64,000 nucleotides of DNA from Bolinopsis microptera (Eukaryota; Ctenophora; Tentaculata; Lobata; Bolinopsidae), in NCBI RefSeq assembly GCF_026151205.1, contig NC_087074.1, positions 8,845,726 through 8,909,725 on the forward strand. The letters are read 5' to 3'. Below, piece after piece: positions 1 through 11,700 of the stretch. The notes beneath the pieces are model-generated. The model saw only the letters and a list, made by a program, of their open reading frames with translations. It was not told where the DNA came from and did not search any database. A program made the position numbers and the translations under genes. Positions within the stretch are counted from its first letter, which is position 1. Each line of letters opens with the position of its first letter.

Positions 1-37
1 ATATAATTTAAAATGTGCTTCAAGTTTCCATCAAGGC

Positions 38-120
38 TTAGATAGGGGACAAACCTAGGTTGTTGCTGGAGACAGATGTGGATACTGTTTGGGAATTTCT
101 AGATCTTGTACTCGTTAGCT
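38..120 (-). pseudogene. Fragment of an LDLa-GPCR paralogue
   Basis: Read on the minus strand this short segment gives SRNSQTVSTSVSS, nearly the same as SRSSQTISTSVSS in the receptor gene at 3184-8055 (its DNA lies near 5030-5080). The DNA matches over about 40 bases with few differences. It then runs into a stop and nothing downstream is recognisable, so it looks like a duplicated scrap of a third paralogue, possibly continuing to the left of the window. Confidence 0.5.
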
Positions 121-612
121 GAGTAGAACCTTCGTCATATATTAATACATTTTTATGTGCTGGGTGTTAATAAATTGTGTGTATTTTCCAACATGCATCC
201 AAGTTGCTGCAGCTCTTTGATGTAGCACAAAAACTTCGAAGACTGCACTATAGCAGAATCTATATAATTATTACTATTCGACGTAAAAGTCTAGAAATGA
301 ATTGTACCTTTAGTACCGATTCAGCATCAAGGCGGATGGCATGTAACCAGGTCATACAGTGGTTAAATTATAATTAACTGGTTAAATAAATATAACAACA
401 TCAATGCATTTCCTGTTATTTTCCAATCACAATCAAGTTATGGTTTACACAATATTGATTTTAAATCGCAGTATACAATTAAGTTTAGCTTCACTAACCA
501 CAACTGAATTAATCATAGTGGTGTTAGCAATGTTCTATGTTGGATTGTACATGACTTTAATCCTCTCGAATATGCACCTTAACAGTCACAGTCCCATTTA
601 TCTCTGTTGGGA
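121..612. other. Former 3' end and flank of the LDLa receptor gene
   Basis: No independent gene is seen here. On the minus strand the bases 557-612 continue the receptor reading frame (3184-8055) once the transposon at 620-3203 and one copy of its target duplication are removed; the frame ends at a TAA at 557-559. The rest is AT-rich and is presumably the receptor's original 3' untranslated region. Confidence 0.55.
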
Positions 613-646
613 CTCCGTCGGGGGGGGGGGGGGGGGGGGGGGGGGG

Positions 647-775
647 TACCAATGGCATAAATGGCATAATGGAGAATTGGCCAAGCAAAATTTCCATTTA
701 TGCCATGAAATTTCTATGCCATTTGACGATTTTTATGCCATTTGTCTCCATTTTATGCCATTCGAAATATGAAAT
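647..775. repeat. Left hairpin end of element 1
   Basis: This 125-base segment is repeated in the same orientation at 3081-3195 with few differences. It is rich in ATGGCATAA / TTATGCCAT pairs and can fold on itself. It is preceded by a run of 27 G at 620-646, against only six C at the other end. Confidence 0.8.
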
Positions 776-1060
776 TTTAAAACTTTGAACTGAGAATTTA
801 ATAACGAATAGTCTGCACCCTACTAGTACTGTCCACCTTTATCTCTATTTATTGTACTGACCCTGGTCATTAGAAACACCCCTAAAAGTTCGTTTTTTGA
901 CAAAAAAATTAAAACTTCTGTAATTTCATTTCTGTTTTTGTTACGCATTCGATTTTTGGTATGCGTATAGAAAATCGATACGGCTTTAAAATGAGATGTT
1001 CGGCGACCTCCTAGCTCACTCACTAGACTCAGTAGGAGTGATTTAACTGCGAGGGACAAT

Positions 1061-1515
1061 TGAGGCTAACAAATTAGCCTCACCACTTTCAAAAAGGAAC
1101 TTTCTCATGTTACGTCCATGATATCCAAGTTGCAAGTATAATCCATAGTGATTATACTTGATCGAGATCTAAGCTTTAAATATTCGAGGTGAAAATGAGG
1201 CTAACAAGTATACGTTTGTGTATATTTTCGAGCATGTTCGGTATTGTGACTATCTAATGTGTCAACAATAAAAATGTATTCATCCTCTTCAAGTTCAACA
1301 TTTCAGAAATCGCAGAGTCTTCTTGTAGGAGGCCAAAATGAGGCTAATAAATGATTCGACCGCATTTTAAGTTTTAACTTTAATGTACGGAAACATGTTA
1401 TAGACCCACTATAAAACTTGTAATTGTAGCCTGAAGGTTATTGAGACTTTATCGAAACTTATGTGAGGTTGGATTGAGGCTAACTTCCCTCCTTGAGGCA
1501 AAATTGAGGCTAACA
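1061..1515 (+). repeat. Five spaced TGAGGCTAAC motifs
   Basis: TGAGGCTAAC occurs at 1061-1070, 1196-1205, 1475-1484 and 1506-1515, with TGAGGCTAAT at 1339-1348. An inverted partial copy (TTAGCCTCA) is at 1074-1082. The stretch has no convincing coding sequence. Spaced repeats inside a transposon can be transposase-binding sites; that role is inferred only from position. Confidence 0.6.
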
Positions 1516-1843
1516 GATACACTACGCAGACAAACGTCACTGTGCCAGCTATCAAGTAGTTGCTGAGCAGCAGCAGCAGTTAGATGAAGAAAATGAAGTT
1601 GAGGAAGGAAATGTATTAGAGCTGTTGGCTAGAGTAGGCCCCTTACTTCTATGGAGCTCTCTGGCCAATTGCTCTGGCAATGCTCTCCATGGGGCCATGT
1701 AATATCACATGATCTGATATCATGCCAAATTAGACTCTAAACTATAAAGTATAATACAAATGGAACTGTTTGAGAAAAAACATTTTTCGTTACTTGGAAA
1801 GAGAATACTTACTCAACTGTCAGCATAACGAATCAGACGTACC

Positions 1844-2813
1844 TTGGTCCTTGATCTTATATGTACTTGTGACGGTCTTGTTTTGTATTTAACTCTGCTG
1901 AAGAAGCAATTCCCTAATGCTGAAATCGTCACTTATTACCTTGGAAGTGATCAGAATGAGCAGCTGTTTGCATTTATTCGGGTTTCTTTTTCATCTGGTC
2001 GCTCAAGAAATATGGATGCGATAACTATGGCCCATGGAATGGAGAGAAAGAATGTGTACAGTGCTTTATCATTACATGAAGACACATCTGCAATTGCACA
2101 TGCACGTGGAAGTACAGTTTTGCATCCTACAGTTCACCTAAAAAAGGTTAAATCTACTGGCCAAAGCAGAACGAGTGAAATGGACTGGTGGTATGATAAG
2201 CCTAGGCAAGTTGGCAAAAACGCTGGACAGGGCATCGAGGGACTGCATTAGAGAAGGGAAAAGAAACAATTTCCCTGTGTTCGCCGCAGTCGCAGATCCT
2301 GAAGAACGGAGTGGGAAGCCAATCGTCCATGGCCAAGAACTTTCTTGGGAAGCTGTAGATGATGAAGCTGGATGCCTCGAGGATGAGGACGACTTAGCTT
2401 ATGAGGTAGAACCTGGAGTTGATGATTGTGATGATGGAGAAACGATATCAACAGATAAATATGGAACACTATCCTTCCGGTCTTTTGAGACACTCACGCT
2501 CAATGGAGGAAGAAGCACTTTATCAACAAAATCTCGTCTTTCAAGATTCAAGGGGGACGCGTTTGGAGTGTCTTCTGATGTTCGCATATACAATCAACCT
2601 GAATGCGGATGTTCAACAGGTTTGAAAGCTGGCAGTACAGAAACTCTTAAAGTCTTCAAATCTCAGCAGGACTTTGCAACAGGAGTGGTTAGATTTATTT
2701 GTTATAAGTCATGCCCGATGAAGTACTACTGCCAGGAACATAGCCTAATCAATGGATCTCCTAATGTTTGGCTACTCGTCGAAGACAAATACATCAGATG
2801 CATTGTTCCTTGA
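1844..2813 (+). pseudogene. Transposase-like ORFs of element 1
   Basis: Two overlapping frames (1844-2251 and 2175-2813) lie inside element 1 and are its only long coding segments. The first contains GSDQNEQLFAFIR and GRSRNMDAITMAHGMERKNVY; the second is acidic in the middle and ends with a Cys-containing segment (CGCSTGLKAG, CYKSCPMKYYCQEH). They overlap by 77 bases in different frames and the first has no ATG at its 5' end, so the gene looks 5'-truncated or frameshifted. I infer it is the C-terminal part of the element's transposase from its position; I do not recognise the family. Confidence 0.45.
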
Positions 2814-3183
2814 TGACATTCAAAATCGTTGTGTTGTCAATGTTTGTATTCTGTACATTTTGAACATCTCACAATTTGCTATTCTTGAATAGTGAAATGT
2901 TTGGTATATATTTGATATAATACATTTCTATTTTCTTTATTTAGTTATTTGTCATATGAATCTTTGACTTTAACGATCATTCCAAGCGTTATAAAGCATG
3001 AAACATGTCTCTTATTCAAGTACTAATAGTATTTGCGAATCTAAAGTCATCCTAAAGGTCAAATATGAAGACCTAAATTAATGGCATAAATTGGCATAAA
3101 TGGAGAATTGGCCAAGCTAAATTTCCATTTATGCCATGAAATTTCTATGCCATTTGACGATTTTTATGCCATTTGTCTCCATT

Positions 3184-6100
3184 TTATGCCATTGGTACCC
3201 CCCCTCCGTCGTCGACTGCTGCTTTTACTACTGATCCATTCTGGCGGCTTTCTTCATTTCTATTCCGGGTTTTGAGACCAACAGCAACTTTATTCTCATA
3301 GGATACATTCCTGCCTCTAGATGCTCGTCCCTTGTTGTCACGATTATCAAAATATTTATCTGTATCTTTATCTATATCTTTATCTACATCTTTATCTATA
3401 TCTTTATCTATATCTTTATCTATATCTTTATCTATATCATTATCTATATCTTTATCTATATCTTCCTCTACTTCGTTCTTTGTTATGATGTTTTTGTCCT
3501 TTTCTACACCACTGTCAGCTCCACTTGCATCTATTCGGATATTTATTTGATCCATTTCGTTAACCTTAGCTTTTGATTTATAATCAAAGAGGTGTTCGAT
3601 AACGCTCAAATAAATTCCTGGGTTGACAATTTTGGCAAAAATCATTTGAAAACGTGCCTGTAGAACGCCTGCCACAACATCGTCGTAAAGTAAGGGATTG
3701 ATCACAGAGTTGATCGGTAGGATCATCATGGAAAAGATACCATACCAGGGAGTGGCATCTAAAACTTCCAAAGAATGTAAGGCACAGATCACTGTGAAAG
3801 GCACCCAACAGCAAAAATCGGTGGTAATGATTAGTGCAATTTTCCTGTTAGTTTTGCGGTTTCTTTTATTGAGTTTATTATTATCAAGAGAGGATGCTAA
3901 CGTTTTTGAAGATTTTCTCGAGACAAGACCGATAACAATATAAGATAACGTTATGAAAAGAAAGCAGATGAGGTTAACTGCGAGGTTGAACCACACAAAG
4001 TATTTTTGGGGATCATCTTTCTTCACAAAATATTTGAAAAGGCAAACTCCATCATTTCCATAGAAATCCAGTTTAGTGACCATCAAAGTATGATCATCAT
4101 ATCCAAAATCATGAGAGAACATGTTCCTCACCATATTGATGATCATTTCCCAACTCAGGGTCATTTCTTTCATCCGTCCATAGTAAGCTTCAATGACTGG
4201 AAGAATGTTTTGTTTGTTTGGAGTTCCAATGAATAATTGGAGCTGGTCAGGAAACTTGAGTCCATTCACGAAGAAATCTTCTAAACCACGGTAAAATTGC
4301 AATAATTGCAGATATCGTGAATATGAAGGACACTCCAAGGACGACTCTGAGGCACTTTCCACGGCTAACTTCCCCGGGGGGCCTTAATGATTGTCTAATG
4401 CCATTCAGTCTGACTACGCTCAAACCTACCATTGAAAAAAGGGAAACTTGCGATCCAATTGTGCTAAGAACTCCGATTGTGGAACATTGGTAGCTGGTCA
4501 TCCATTCAATTTGATTTCGACAATAAGTCTTTCCAAAAATGATGGTGTCATAGGTTGCTACAACTAATAAGTAACATCCAACCAAAAGGTCACCAAAAGA
4601 TATGAGAATAATTAGAGATTTGTTATATAAAGCAACACTTGTTTTGCAACTTTTTAGAGCTCTGATGTTTCTTATTATGATAATCAGGTTTGTAGTCATT
4701 GCCAGTCCTCCTAAGAGCCATGTAGTCACTTTGAGGAAAAAAGTGTCTAGGATTTGTCTTGAGCACTGGTCATTGCATTCATCGGACTTATCTAAGCAAT
4801 CAAAATTACCATCACATTTACTAGTTTTTGGTATGAAACGAACGGAGGAACTACATTTGAAATGGTTACTACACGATGTCTCATCAGATGCATCTCCCCC
4901 GAAAATACTCATGGTCAGGAAAAATGAAGAGCTCTTTGACGCAGTTAACCTTGTCGAGGCTTGCGATGCTTCTGAGTCCTTTCATACAGTATGCTAGCCT
5001 CTTCAGGAGGCCGTTCTTCGAACTGGAGACAGATGTGGATATTGTTTGGGAACTTCTAGATAATGAACAAATCTTGTTCTCGTTTCCACACGTTTCAAGT
5101 CCGTCACAAAGTTGATTCAATTCCACGTAGCCGTTATCTCCTAAGAGACAGACAAAAACATTTTCGCAAGTTGTATCGCTGGTAACCAATCTATATGTCT
5201 TGCCCCTCCCACATGTTGGCCAAATCGCCAGTTCGTCGCTTCCATCTATGCAGTCTTGTACACCGTCAATTAACCAGGTTAAAGGCAATGTCAGCAAACC
5301 TGCTTTTCCAACTTTTATTTCGCAGGTGTTTTTGGTTTGACTGAGACATATTGGATGTAATTCGTCAGCATTGTCATCACAAAAACGTTTGTTGTCACAC
5401 ATCATGTGTTTGTGAGTGTAGCAGGATTTTGAAATGTTAAGACAATCACTTTCAATACGATCATCGCATACTGATACGCCCACAGCACAGATCATGTTTT
5501 TGGAAACAGTAGACTTGAATCCGTTTATGTTGCACGTAGCTCCAACCCTAGCTGGGTCTGTGCAATTTGTTTGAACTTCCTTCATGTCTGTGCAATAATA
5601 TTTATATTCTGCCAACTCCAAGTGATAAAATGTCACACATCTCGTAAAATTATGGATTGGCACCACAGTTTTCGAAAAGGATTGCACACATTTTTTCTTT
5701 GTATTTTCAGTAACTGTACAGTTGACCTCATCTGCTCTATCGTCACAATCTCTCGTTCCGTCGCATATCGAATTTGGATAAAGGTAGACAAATTCCCCAA
5801 AATATGTGCAATACATTCCATAAGTTAGGCCGTTACATATAGCCTCATCCTGGCAGTCTTCAACCTCACACCTATCATTACAGACAAACTTAGACTGAAC
5901 CACTAGTCCAGTTGGCAAGGTTGTCGTATCTGAACACCCAGTCTCATCGAGGTTTGTGTTTGTGCAGTCTTGAACGCCATCACAAACCCATCCCGATATT
6001 GCCAAATCTGTGAGGGTTACAACAGCGTTACTTCCTTTTTGGTAAAAGTCACACATTTGGTTTCCACATAATGTATCATCACTGTCCCTGTTCGTTATGC

Positions 6101-8055
6101 TATATCCTACAACTCGTCTGTCACAAGCTTGGTAGAAGTACGGATCCTCAGAGCAAGTTTGTCCATGTTTATATGGCAAGAACTTAGTACCAAGGTAATA
6201 AAACTCTTCAGAAGCATGGCACTTGTACTTCTCACCGCCCCATCTGTCATTTGAGCATCTGTACTTCAGAAACCCGCCATGTTCTCCAATGTGACACGAG
6301 TCAAGGTCATCTGAAAGATAATTGTCTGACATTTAGTTAAATCGAAAATAACCATAGCATAAAATCTCAGCCAAACTACTCTCATCTGACTACAATTCTC
6401 AATTCTGACTAAATCTAAATTTTGTTTTTAAAAGAGCTGAAGATCAACATGTAAATTTGGGAGAAAAGGGGCGGGGCATTTAAATCTAAAATGTATCGTC
6501 AATTTACTTGTTCTTAAAGTACTATCTTTCGATGTTGTTGTTTCAAATATCCAAGAAGTAACTGAATAATTAAAATTTGTTAGCGTCCATTTTGTTTCAA
6601 ATACCCAAGTAGTTTGTGGACTCCCATATTGATATAACCAAGTAGTAACGTAACTTGAAACATTTGTTTTCAATTCTGATGATCGACTTGTCATCGAATG
6701 TTCTTCCGGACCAGTTGTTGAATCTGAATTGGTAAGTAATTACACGCAGTATTTTGACAATATTTGATCAAAGTGAATGAATTTATCAATTTTAAGCTTC
6801 ATCCAGCTAGGGTTGATAATGAGATTACAATATGTTTATTTATTCATTTCATATCTGTCGTTGCTGCTACTGTTGTTTTAGTGGGGCCGCTATTTCAAAG
6901 CAAGGTTCCTTGAAAAAAAACCGCTATAGATCCGGTAATCGTACTGTAGTGCGACACGTACTCTAGTGCGACATGTACTCTAGTGCGACACGTACTCTAG
7001 TGCGAAGTCCTACAAAAACACCCTCTGTCGCACTACAGTACGTGTCGCACTACGATCCAGGTAGCGCACTCTAGTGCGACAAAATATCCTGACTTATTTC
7101 CAAGTTCAGGTCACATCCTATCCTTCTTATGGACCATTAAGTGATTCGTCGGGTCGGTTCACGTCACTTATTTCGAAGTGATCTTGCGAATACGATTCGT
7201 CGGTTCACATCACGTGTTTCGAAGTTATCCACTGATCATAATTCCTTCGGGTCAGTTCAAGCCACGTATGCAGTGTGTGATCCACTGGGTAACTCTTAAG
7301 CAGAATATGATCCTCATTCCTACCACACGCATCGTATGAAGGTATATCTCCAATTGGGATAACAATTTCATATGCTTGGGCCATAAATAAGGTCACGATG
7401 ATTCTACCAAAGCATCAAACAACATCAACATGTCTTCTTCAATCACCTTCATTCCTGGACGCTCTACTGGTTCAAGAAAAGTTATCCACGACGGATACCG
7501 CTACTGACTGGATAAGAATTGCGACGATAAGATCTACTGGCGATGCACTGAGAACTGAGAAGACCTGCTCCGGACGTCTCAGTCTGACAAACAACACTAC
7601 TGTGACCTGGACGCAGCTGAAAGCAACCCTTCCCTCGGAGATGGATTCCTTTGCTGCCTAGTGACTACTACGAACGTACCTGGGTCGGAACACAAACCTC
7701 CTCTCCCCCTTGATGGGCTGCACCAACCCTACTAGGTAGAAGTCCCGGAAATATTGACCTCTTTGGGCAATAGCCGGGTACTGTTCGAGAAAGTGTGAGA
7801 CAGTCTCCTCTCCGACTGACTTGGTGGTCGTTCGCCTCCGAGAGAGAGAGTTTGGTCTGTCTCTGATTTCTCGGGTGACCTCCGTCCCGCCGTTCGATGT
7901 TACTCCGTTATTGGCTCCAAGCAGGGACAAACAATACTGAGAATACTGATTATAAATTTACCTGAATTTGAAGCTTCCGATTTTAATGATGAAGTGGCTG
8001 AATCTGACGATTCTGACAGGAGTATCAAAACGAACGTTAACATTTTACTCTGCAT
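3184..8055 (-). CDS. LDLa-repeat 7TM receptor, LGR/GRL101-like (gene 1)
   Basis: Exons: 8055-7962 (start and signal-like leader MQSKMLTFVLILLS), 6723-6508 (Ser/Thr-rich linker), and a long exon from 6310. All introns are phase 1. The ectodomain is Cys-rich with LDL-receptor class A modules (for example CDGNFDCLDKSDEC), followed by seven membrane segments resembling the relaxin/glycoprotein-hormone receptor group: a DFCCWVPFT segment in TM6 and NSVINPLLYDD in TM7. No leucine-rich repeats are seen. It should act at the plasma membrane through G proteins; the ligand is unknown. The frame breaks twice: at the C run 4896-4900 and near 4281-4296. The last residues are encoded by transposon DNA (element 1). 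Compared with its paralogue at 45912-49766 it lacks about 115 ectodomain residues. It is head-to-head with the DSL ligand gene. Confidence 0.85.
3345..3477 (-). repeat. In-frame KDID coding repeat in the receptor tail
   Basis: A 12-base repeat (TATCTTTATCTA on the plus strand) is tandemly repeated and encodes about ten alternating DKDI units in the cytoplasmic tail of the receptor. The repeat stays in frame, which suggests tolerance for length change. The paralogue at 45912-49766 has no such tract. Confidence 0.8.
6940..7085. repeat. Short tandem/inverted AGTGCGAC repeats
   Basis: The unit CGTACTCTAGTGCGACA occurs several times in a row from about 6945 to 7000, followed by inverted copies (GTCGCACTACAGTACG) near 7026-7060. 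It lies in intron 1 of the LDLa receptor. Its arrangement resembles the ends of a small MITE but no target duplication could be fixed. Confidence 0.5.
7448..7600 (+). pseudogene. Degenerate FLYWCH zinc-finger domain
   Basis: One frame reads FIPGRSTGSRKVIHDGYRY, then a stop, then LDKNCDDKIYWRCTEN, then a second stop. The spacing of GYRY, C and YWRC fits the FLYWCH domain, which is found in host proteins and in some MULE-type transposons. Two in-frame TGA codons show it is dead. It sits in intron 1 of the receptor gene, antisense to it, and is probably transposon debris. Confidence 0.6.
7660..7930 (-). pseudogene. Remnant of a LINE 3' end
   Basis: The minus-strand segment EETVSHFLEQYPAIAQ ... 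QYFRDFYL matches the C-terminal zinc-knuckle region of the LINE at 13611-15108 (EETVSHFLGQCPAIAQ ... QYFRDYYL). The DNA similarity is strong between about 7735 and 7805 and 13960 to 14036. Only this small piece is present, with small deletions, so it is a dead fragment in the receptor's intron 1. Confidence 0.7.
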
Positions 8056-8733
8056 ACTGAAATGAAAGGTGATCATTGAACTTCTTTTCTAAGTTCTAAA
8101 AGTTAAAATAGCGTTTGGACGGTCTGAGAGAGTACTCCAATTTCCATTGTTCATCGCACGCCATTTTAAAATAGCTGCAGCCTGCAGCGCAGATAACAAC
8201 AGATGTATACGGAGTCGGAGGTACATATTTATTTAAGTTGTAAAGTAAGTGGTTTCAAAGTGACTGAGCAGCCGCACTAAGTGTACAAAACAGGCAATGT
8301 CACGAACCCTGCCCACAAATTTGATCTCAACAAGTTATCATAAATTGCAAACCTTTTGTTCAGTGAAATAATACGTTGTCGACGAAACAACATACTTTTA
8401 CTAGAGTAGCAGAGAGTAGTTGAGTATATTGTATAATGAACACGATTTTTGACAACAATTAAGTGTCCTTTGTAATAACGTATAGTGCGATGATACTTTG
8501 TAGACATGTGTGATGTCATAATTTTTACTTTACTTCTACTTTGTAATCGTCTAGATAGAATTAGAATAAAGAATCTCAATCAGTACTAACTAAAAATATA
8601 TATATATATGATCATAAAAATGACTCGAATAAAGATGACCCGGTATGGGCTAAACCTACTTTAAATTTGAAGTTGAACTGAAAGAGCAAATCAGATTGAT
8701 TCTTTGGATTCGTATGAACTATTTTTATCCCAG
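8056..8733. promoter_or_regulatory. Intergenic region between two divergent genes
   Basis: This stretch separates the start of the minus-strand receptor (8055) from the first recognised exon of the plus-strand DSL ligand (8734). It must hold the receptor promoter and probably the ligand promoter and first exon(s). A possible leader is at about 8504 (MCDVIIFTLLLLC), but no splice donor of matching phase follows it. No core promoter motif could be assigned with confidence. Confidence 0.35.
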
Positions 8734-11700
8734 ATTCGACTAAAATTCGCTCTAATTGTGATTGGCGTTGAGAAGAATTATCCTAACAACGAGTACGCTA
8801 TGGCTAGTTTCGAGTTCGATCAAACTGGAGAATTCAGCGATAAAATAACTTTGCAGAGTGGCAGCGCATCTCTAACTTTTAGTTACAACGTGAGTTTTAA
8901 TTTGTAGGGAGGGAAGGTGCAAAAAAAACCGGGCCTTTTTAAAACTTTTTGAACGTTACGCCGCACTGTCTTACTATTAATGATTAAAGTACAAACATAA
9001 TTTTTTATTGGATGTTTTGTCGACAAAACATCCAATATTTTGCATTAAATTCTAAATTTAAAGGTTGATACTGAAACCAAGAAAAGCATTAAACCTAATT
9101 TGCATTGAACATAAATTACATTTAGGCGAGTTGTGCAGCAGATTATTACGGCACGTGCGACAAAATGTGTGTGCCACGTGACAGCCGCGCAGGACACTAC
9201 ACGTGTAATATCTCTACTGGAGATAGGATCTGCCTGGATGGATGGCGTGGGGAAAATTGTGATGCTGCTGATAGTTCAGGTAAAACAATAACAACTGACT
9301 ATACTTGTACTAGTAGTAGTGGGGGGGGTCCACGTTAAAAAAGTTAAATTCTAAGATCGAGATTTTGGAATTTAACATTAATTACTTTAACTTTTTTAAC
9401 TTTTTTAACATAAATTAAAAATCAGATTTTGGCTGACTAATCGGTTCAAATTTTAACATAATTACCCAAATTAAACTCAATTATGAGTGTTGATCTTTAT
9501 ATTTAGTACTAGTAGTACCTCGCTCTTGCAATTGTTTTCTGTAGTTGTAACTGATTTGATAACTCTACAAAAAAAACACCTTGTATCTATATATAGGGGG
9601 GGGGGGGGGGGGGGGGGGTGACATGTCTCCAATGTCTCCCGCACCTTATCTTTTCGAAAAAGACAACGACATTGGAGACATTGGAGACATTGGAGACACA
9701 GCTTTTGGAGACATTGGAGACATTGGGGTCATTGGGGACATTGGAGACACAGCTTTTGGAGACATTGGGGACATTGGAGACATTGGGGACATTAGGGACA
9801 TAAAATGGATATTAGGGGCATTGGAGACATTGGAGACACAGCTTTTGGAGACTCCTCCTCTTCCTCCTCCTCCTCCTCCTCCTCTTCCACCTCCTCTTCC
9901 ACCTCCTCCTCAGTCCTCCTCAGTCGTTCTCCTCCTCCTCCTGAGTCCTCCTCCTGGGTCCTCCTCCTCCTGGGTCCTCCTCCTCCTGGATCCTCCTCCT
10001 CTTCATCCTCCTCCTCCTCCTCAATCATCAGTCCTCCTCCTCAGTCCTCCTCCTCATCCTTCTCGTCAGTCCTCCTCCTCCTCAGTCCTCCCCAAGTCCC
10101 CCTCCTCAGTCCTCCCCCAGTCCCCCTCTTCCTCCTATTCAGTCCTCCTCCTCCTCCTCCTCAGTTCTCCTCAGTCCTCCTCCTTCTCAGTCCTCCTCCT
10201 GAGTCCTCTTCCTGAGTCCTCCTCCTGAGTCCTCCTCCTCCTCAGTTTTCCACCTCCTCCTCCTCCTCCACCTCCTCCTCAGTCCTCCTCAGTCGTTCTC
10301 ATCCCCCTCCTGAGTCCTCCTCCTGAGTCCTCCTCCTGGGTCCTCCTCCTCCTGGGTCCTCCTCCTCCTCCTCTTCATCTTCCTCCTCTTCCTCTTCAAT
10401 CATCAGTCCTCCTCCTCAGTCCTCCTAGCCTCATCCTTCTCGTCAGTCCTCCTCCTCCTCAGTCCTCCCCAAGTCCCCCTCCTCCTCAGTCCTCCCCCAG
10501 TCCCCTCCTCCTCCTATTCAGTCCTCCTCCTCCTCCTCCTCAGTTCTCCTCAGTCCTTCTTACGTCCTCCTCCTGAGTCCTCTTCCGATCCTGAGTCCTC
10601 CTCCTGAGTCCTCCTCCTCCTAGGTCCTCCTCCTTCTCCTCCTCCTCCCCCTCCTCAGTCCTTCTCCTCCTCCTCCTCTCTCAGTCATCCTCCTCAGTCA
10701 TTCTCCTCAGCCATCCTCCTCAGCCATCCTTCTCGGCCATCCTCCTCAGCCATCCTCCTCAGTACTCCTGAGTCCTCCTCCTGAGTCCTCCTCCTCCTCC
10801 TCCTCCTCCTCCTCCTCAGTCCTTCTCCTTCTCCTCCTCCTCCTTCTCAGTCATCCTCCTCAGTCATCCTCCTCAGCCATCCTCCTCAACCATCCTCCTC
10901 AGCCATCCTCCTCAGCCATCCTCCTCAGTACTCCTCAGTCCTCCTCCTCAGTCCTCATCCTCCTCCTCAGTCCTCCTCCTCATCCTTCTCCTTAGTCCTT
11001 CTCCTCCTCAGTCCTCCCCAGTCCCCCTCCTCCTCCTATTCACTCCTCCTCCTCCTCAGTTCTCCTGAGTCCTCCTCCTGGGTCCTCCTCCTCCTCCTGA
11101 GTCCTCCTCCTGGGTCCTCCTTCTCATAGGTCCTCATCCTTCTCCTCCTCAGTCCTTCTCCTCCTCCTCCCGAGTCCTCCTCCTCTTCCTCCTGAGTCCT
11201 CCTCCTGGGTCCTCCTCCTCCTAGTTCCTCCATCTTCTCCTTCTCCTCCTCAGTCCTTCTCCTCCACCTCCTCCTCCTCCTCAGTCATCCTCCTCAGTCA
11301 TCCTCCTCAGCCATCCTCCTCAGCCATCCTCCTCAGCCATCCTCCTCAGTACTCCTCAGTCCTCCTCCTTCTCAGTCCTCCTCAGGCCTCTTCCTGAGTT
11401 CTCCTCCTCCTCCTCCTGAGTCCTCCTCCTGGGTCCTCCTCCTCCTAGGTCCTCCTCCTTCTTCTCCTCAGTCCTACTCCTCCTCCTCAGTCATCTTTCT
11501 CCTCCTCCTCCTCCTCCTCCTCCCCCTCCTCCTCCTCCTCCTCCTCCTCCCTCTCAGTCATCCTCCTCGGCCATCCTCTTCAGCCATCCTCCTCAGTCCT
11601 CCTCAGTCCTCATCCTCCTCCTCAGTCCTCCTCCTCCTGGGTCTTCCTCCTCTTCATCCTCCTCAGTCCTCAGTCCTCCTCCTCAGTCCTCCTCCTCATC

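Larger units (their letters stand above)
620..3203. mobile_element. DNA transposon with G-run/hairpin ends (element 1)
   Basis: The element starts with a run of 27 G followed by TACCAATGGCATAAA and ends with the reverse complement TTTATGCCATTGGTA plus a C run. It is flanked by the 7-base duplication CTCCGTC at 613-619 and 3204-3210. Each end is itself a near-palindrome about 125 bases long (AATGGCATAAA ... TTTATGCCATT), so the inner parts of the two ends also read as direct repeats. The interior holds transposase-like ORFs (1844-2813) and five TGAGGCTAAC motifs. The boundary is confirmed by the empty-site reading of the host gene, which becomes open again without the element. Superfamily is not assigned. 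Confidence 0.85.

Noticed and set aside
4602-5115. Plus-strand ORFs over the LDLa receptor
   Set aside because: They are shadows of the minus-strand coding sequence with no recognisable domain.
9581-10228. Long ORFs rich in Ser, Leu and Pro
   Set aside because: They are frames through the TCC satellite, open in several frames at once and with no domain.
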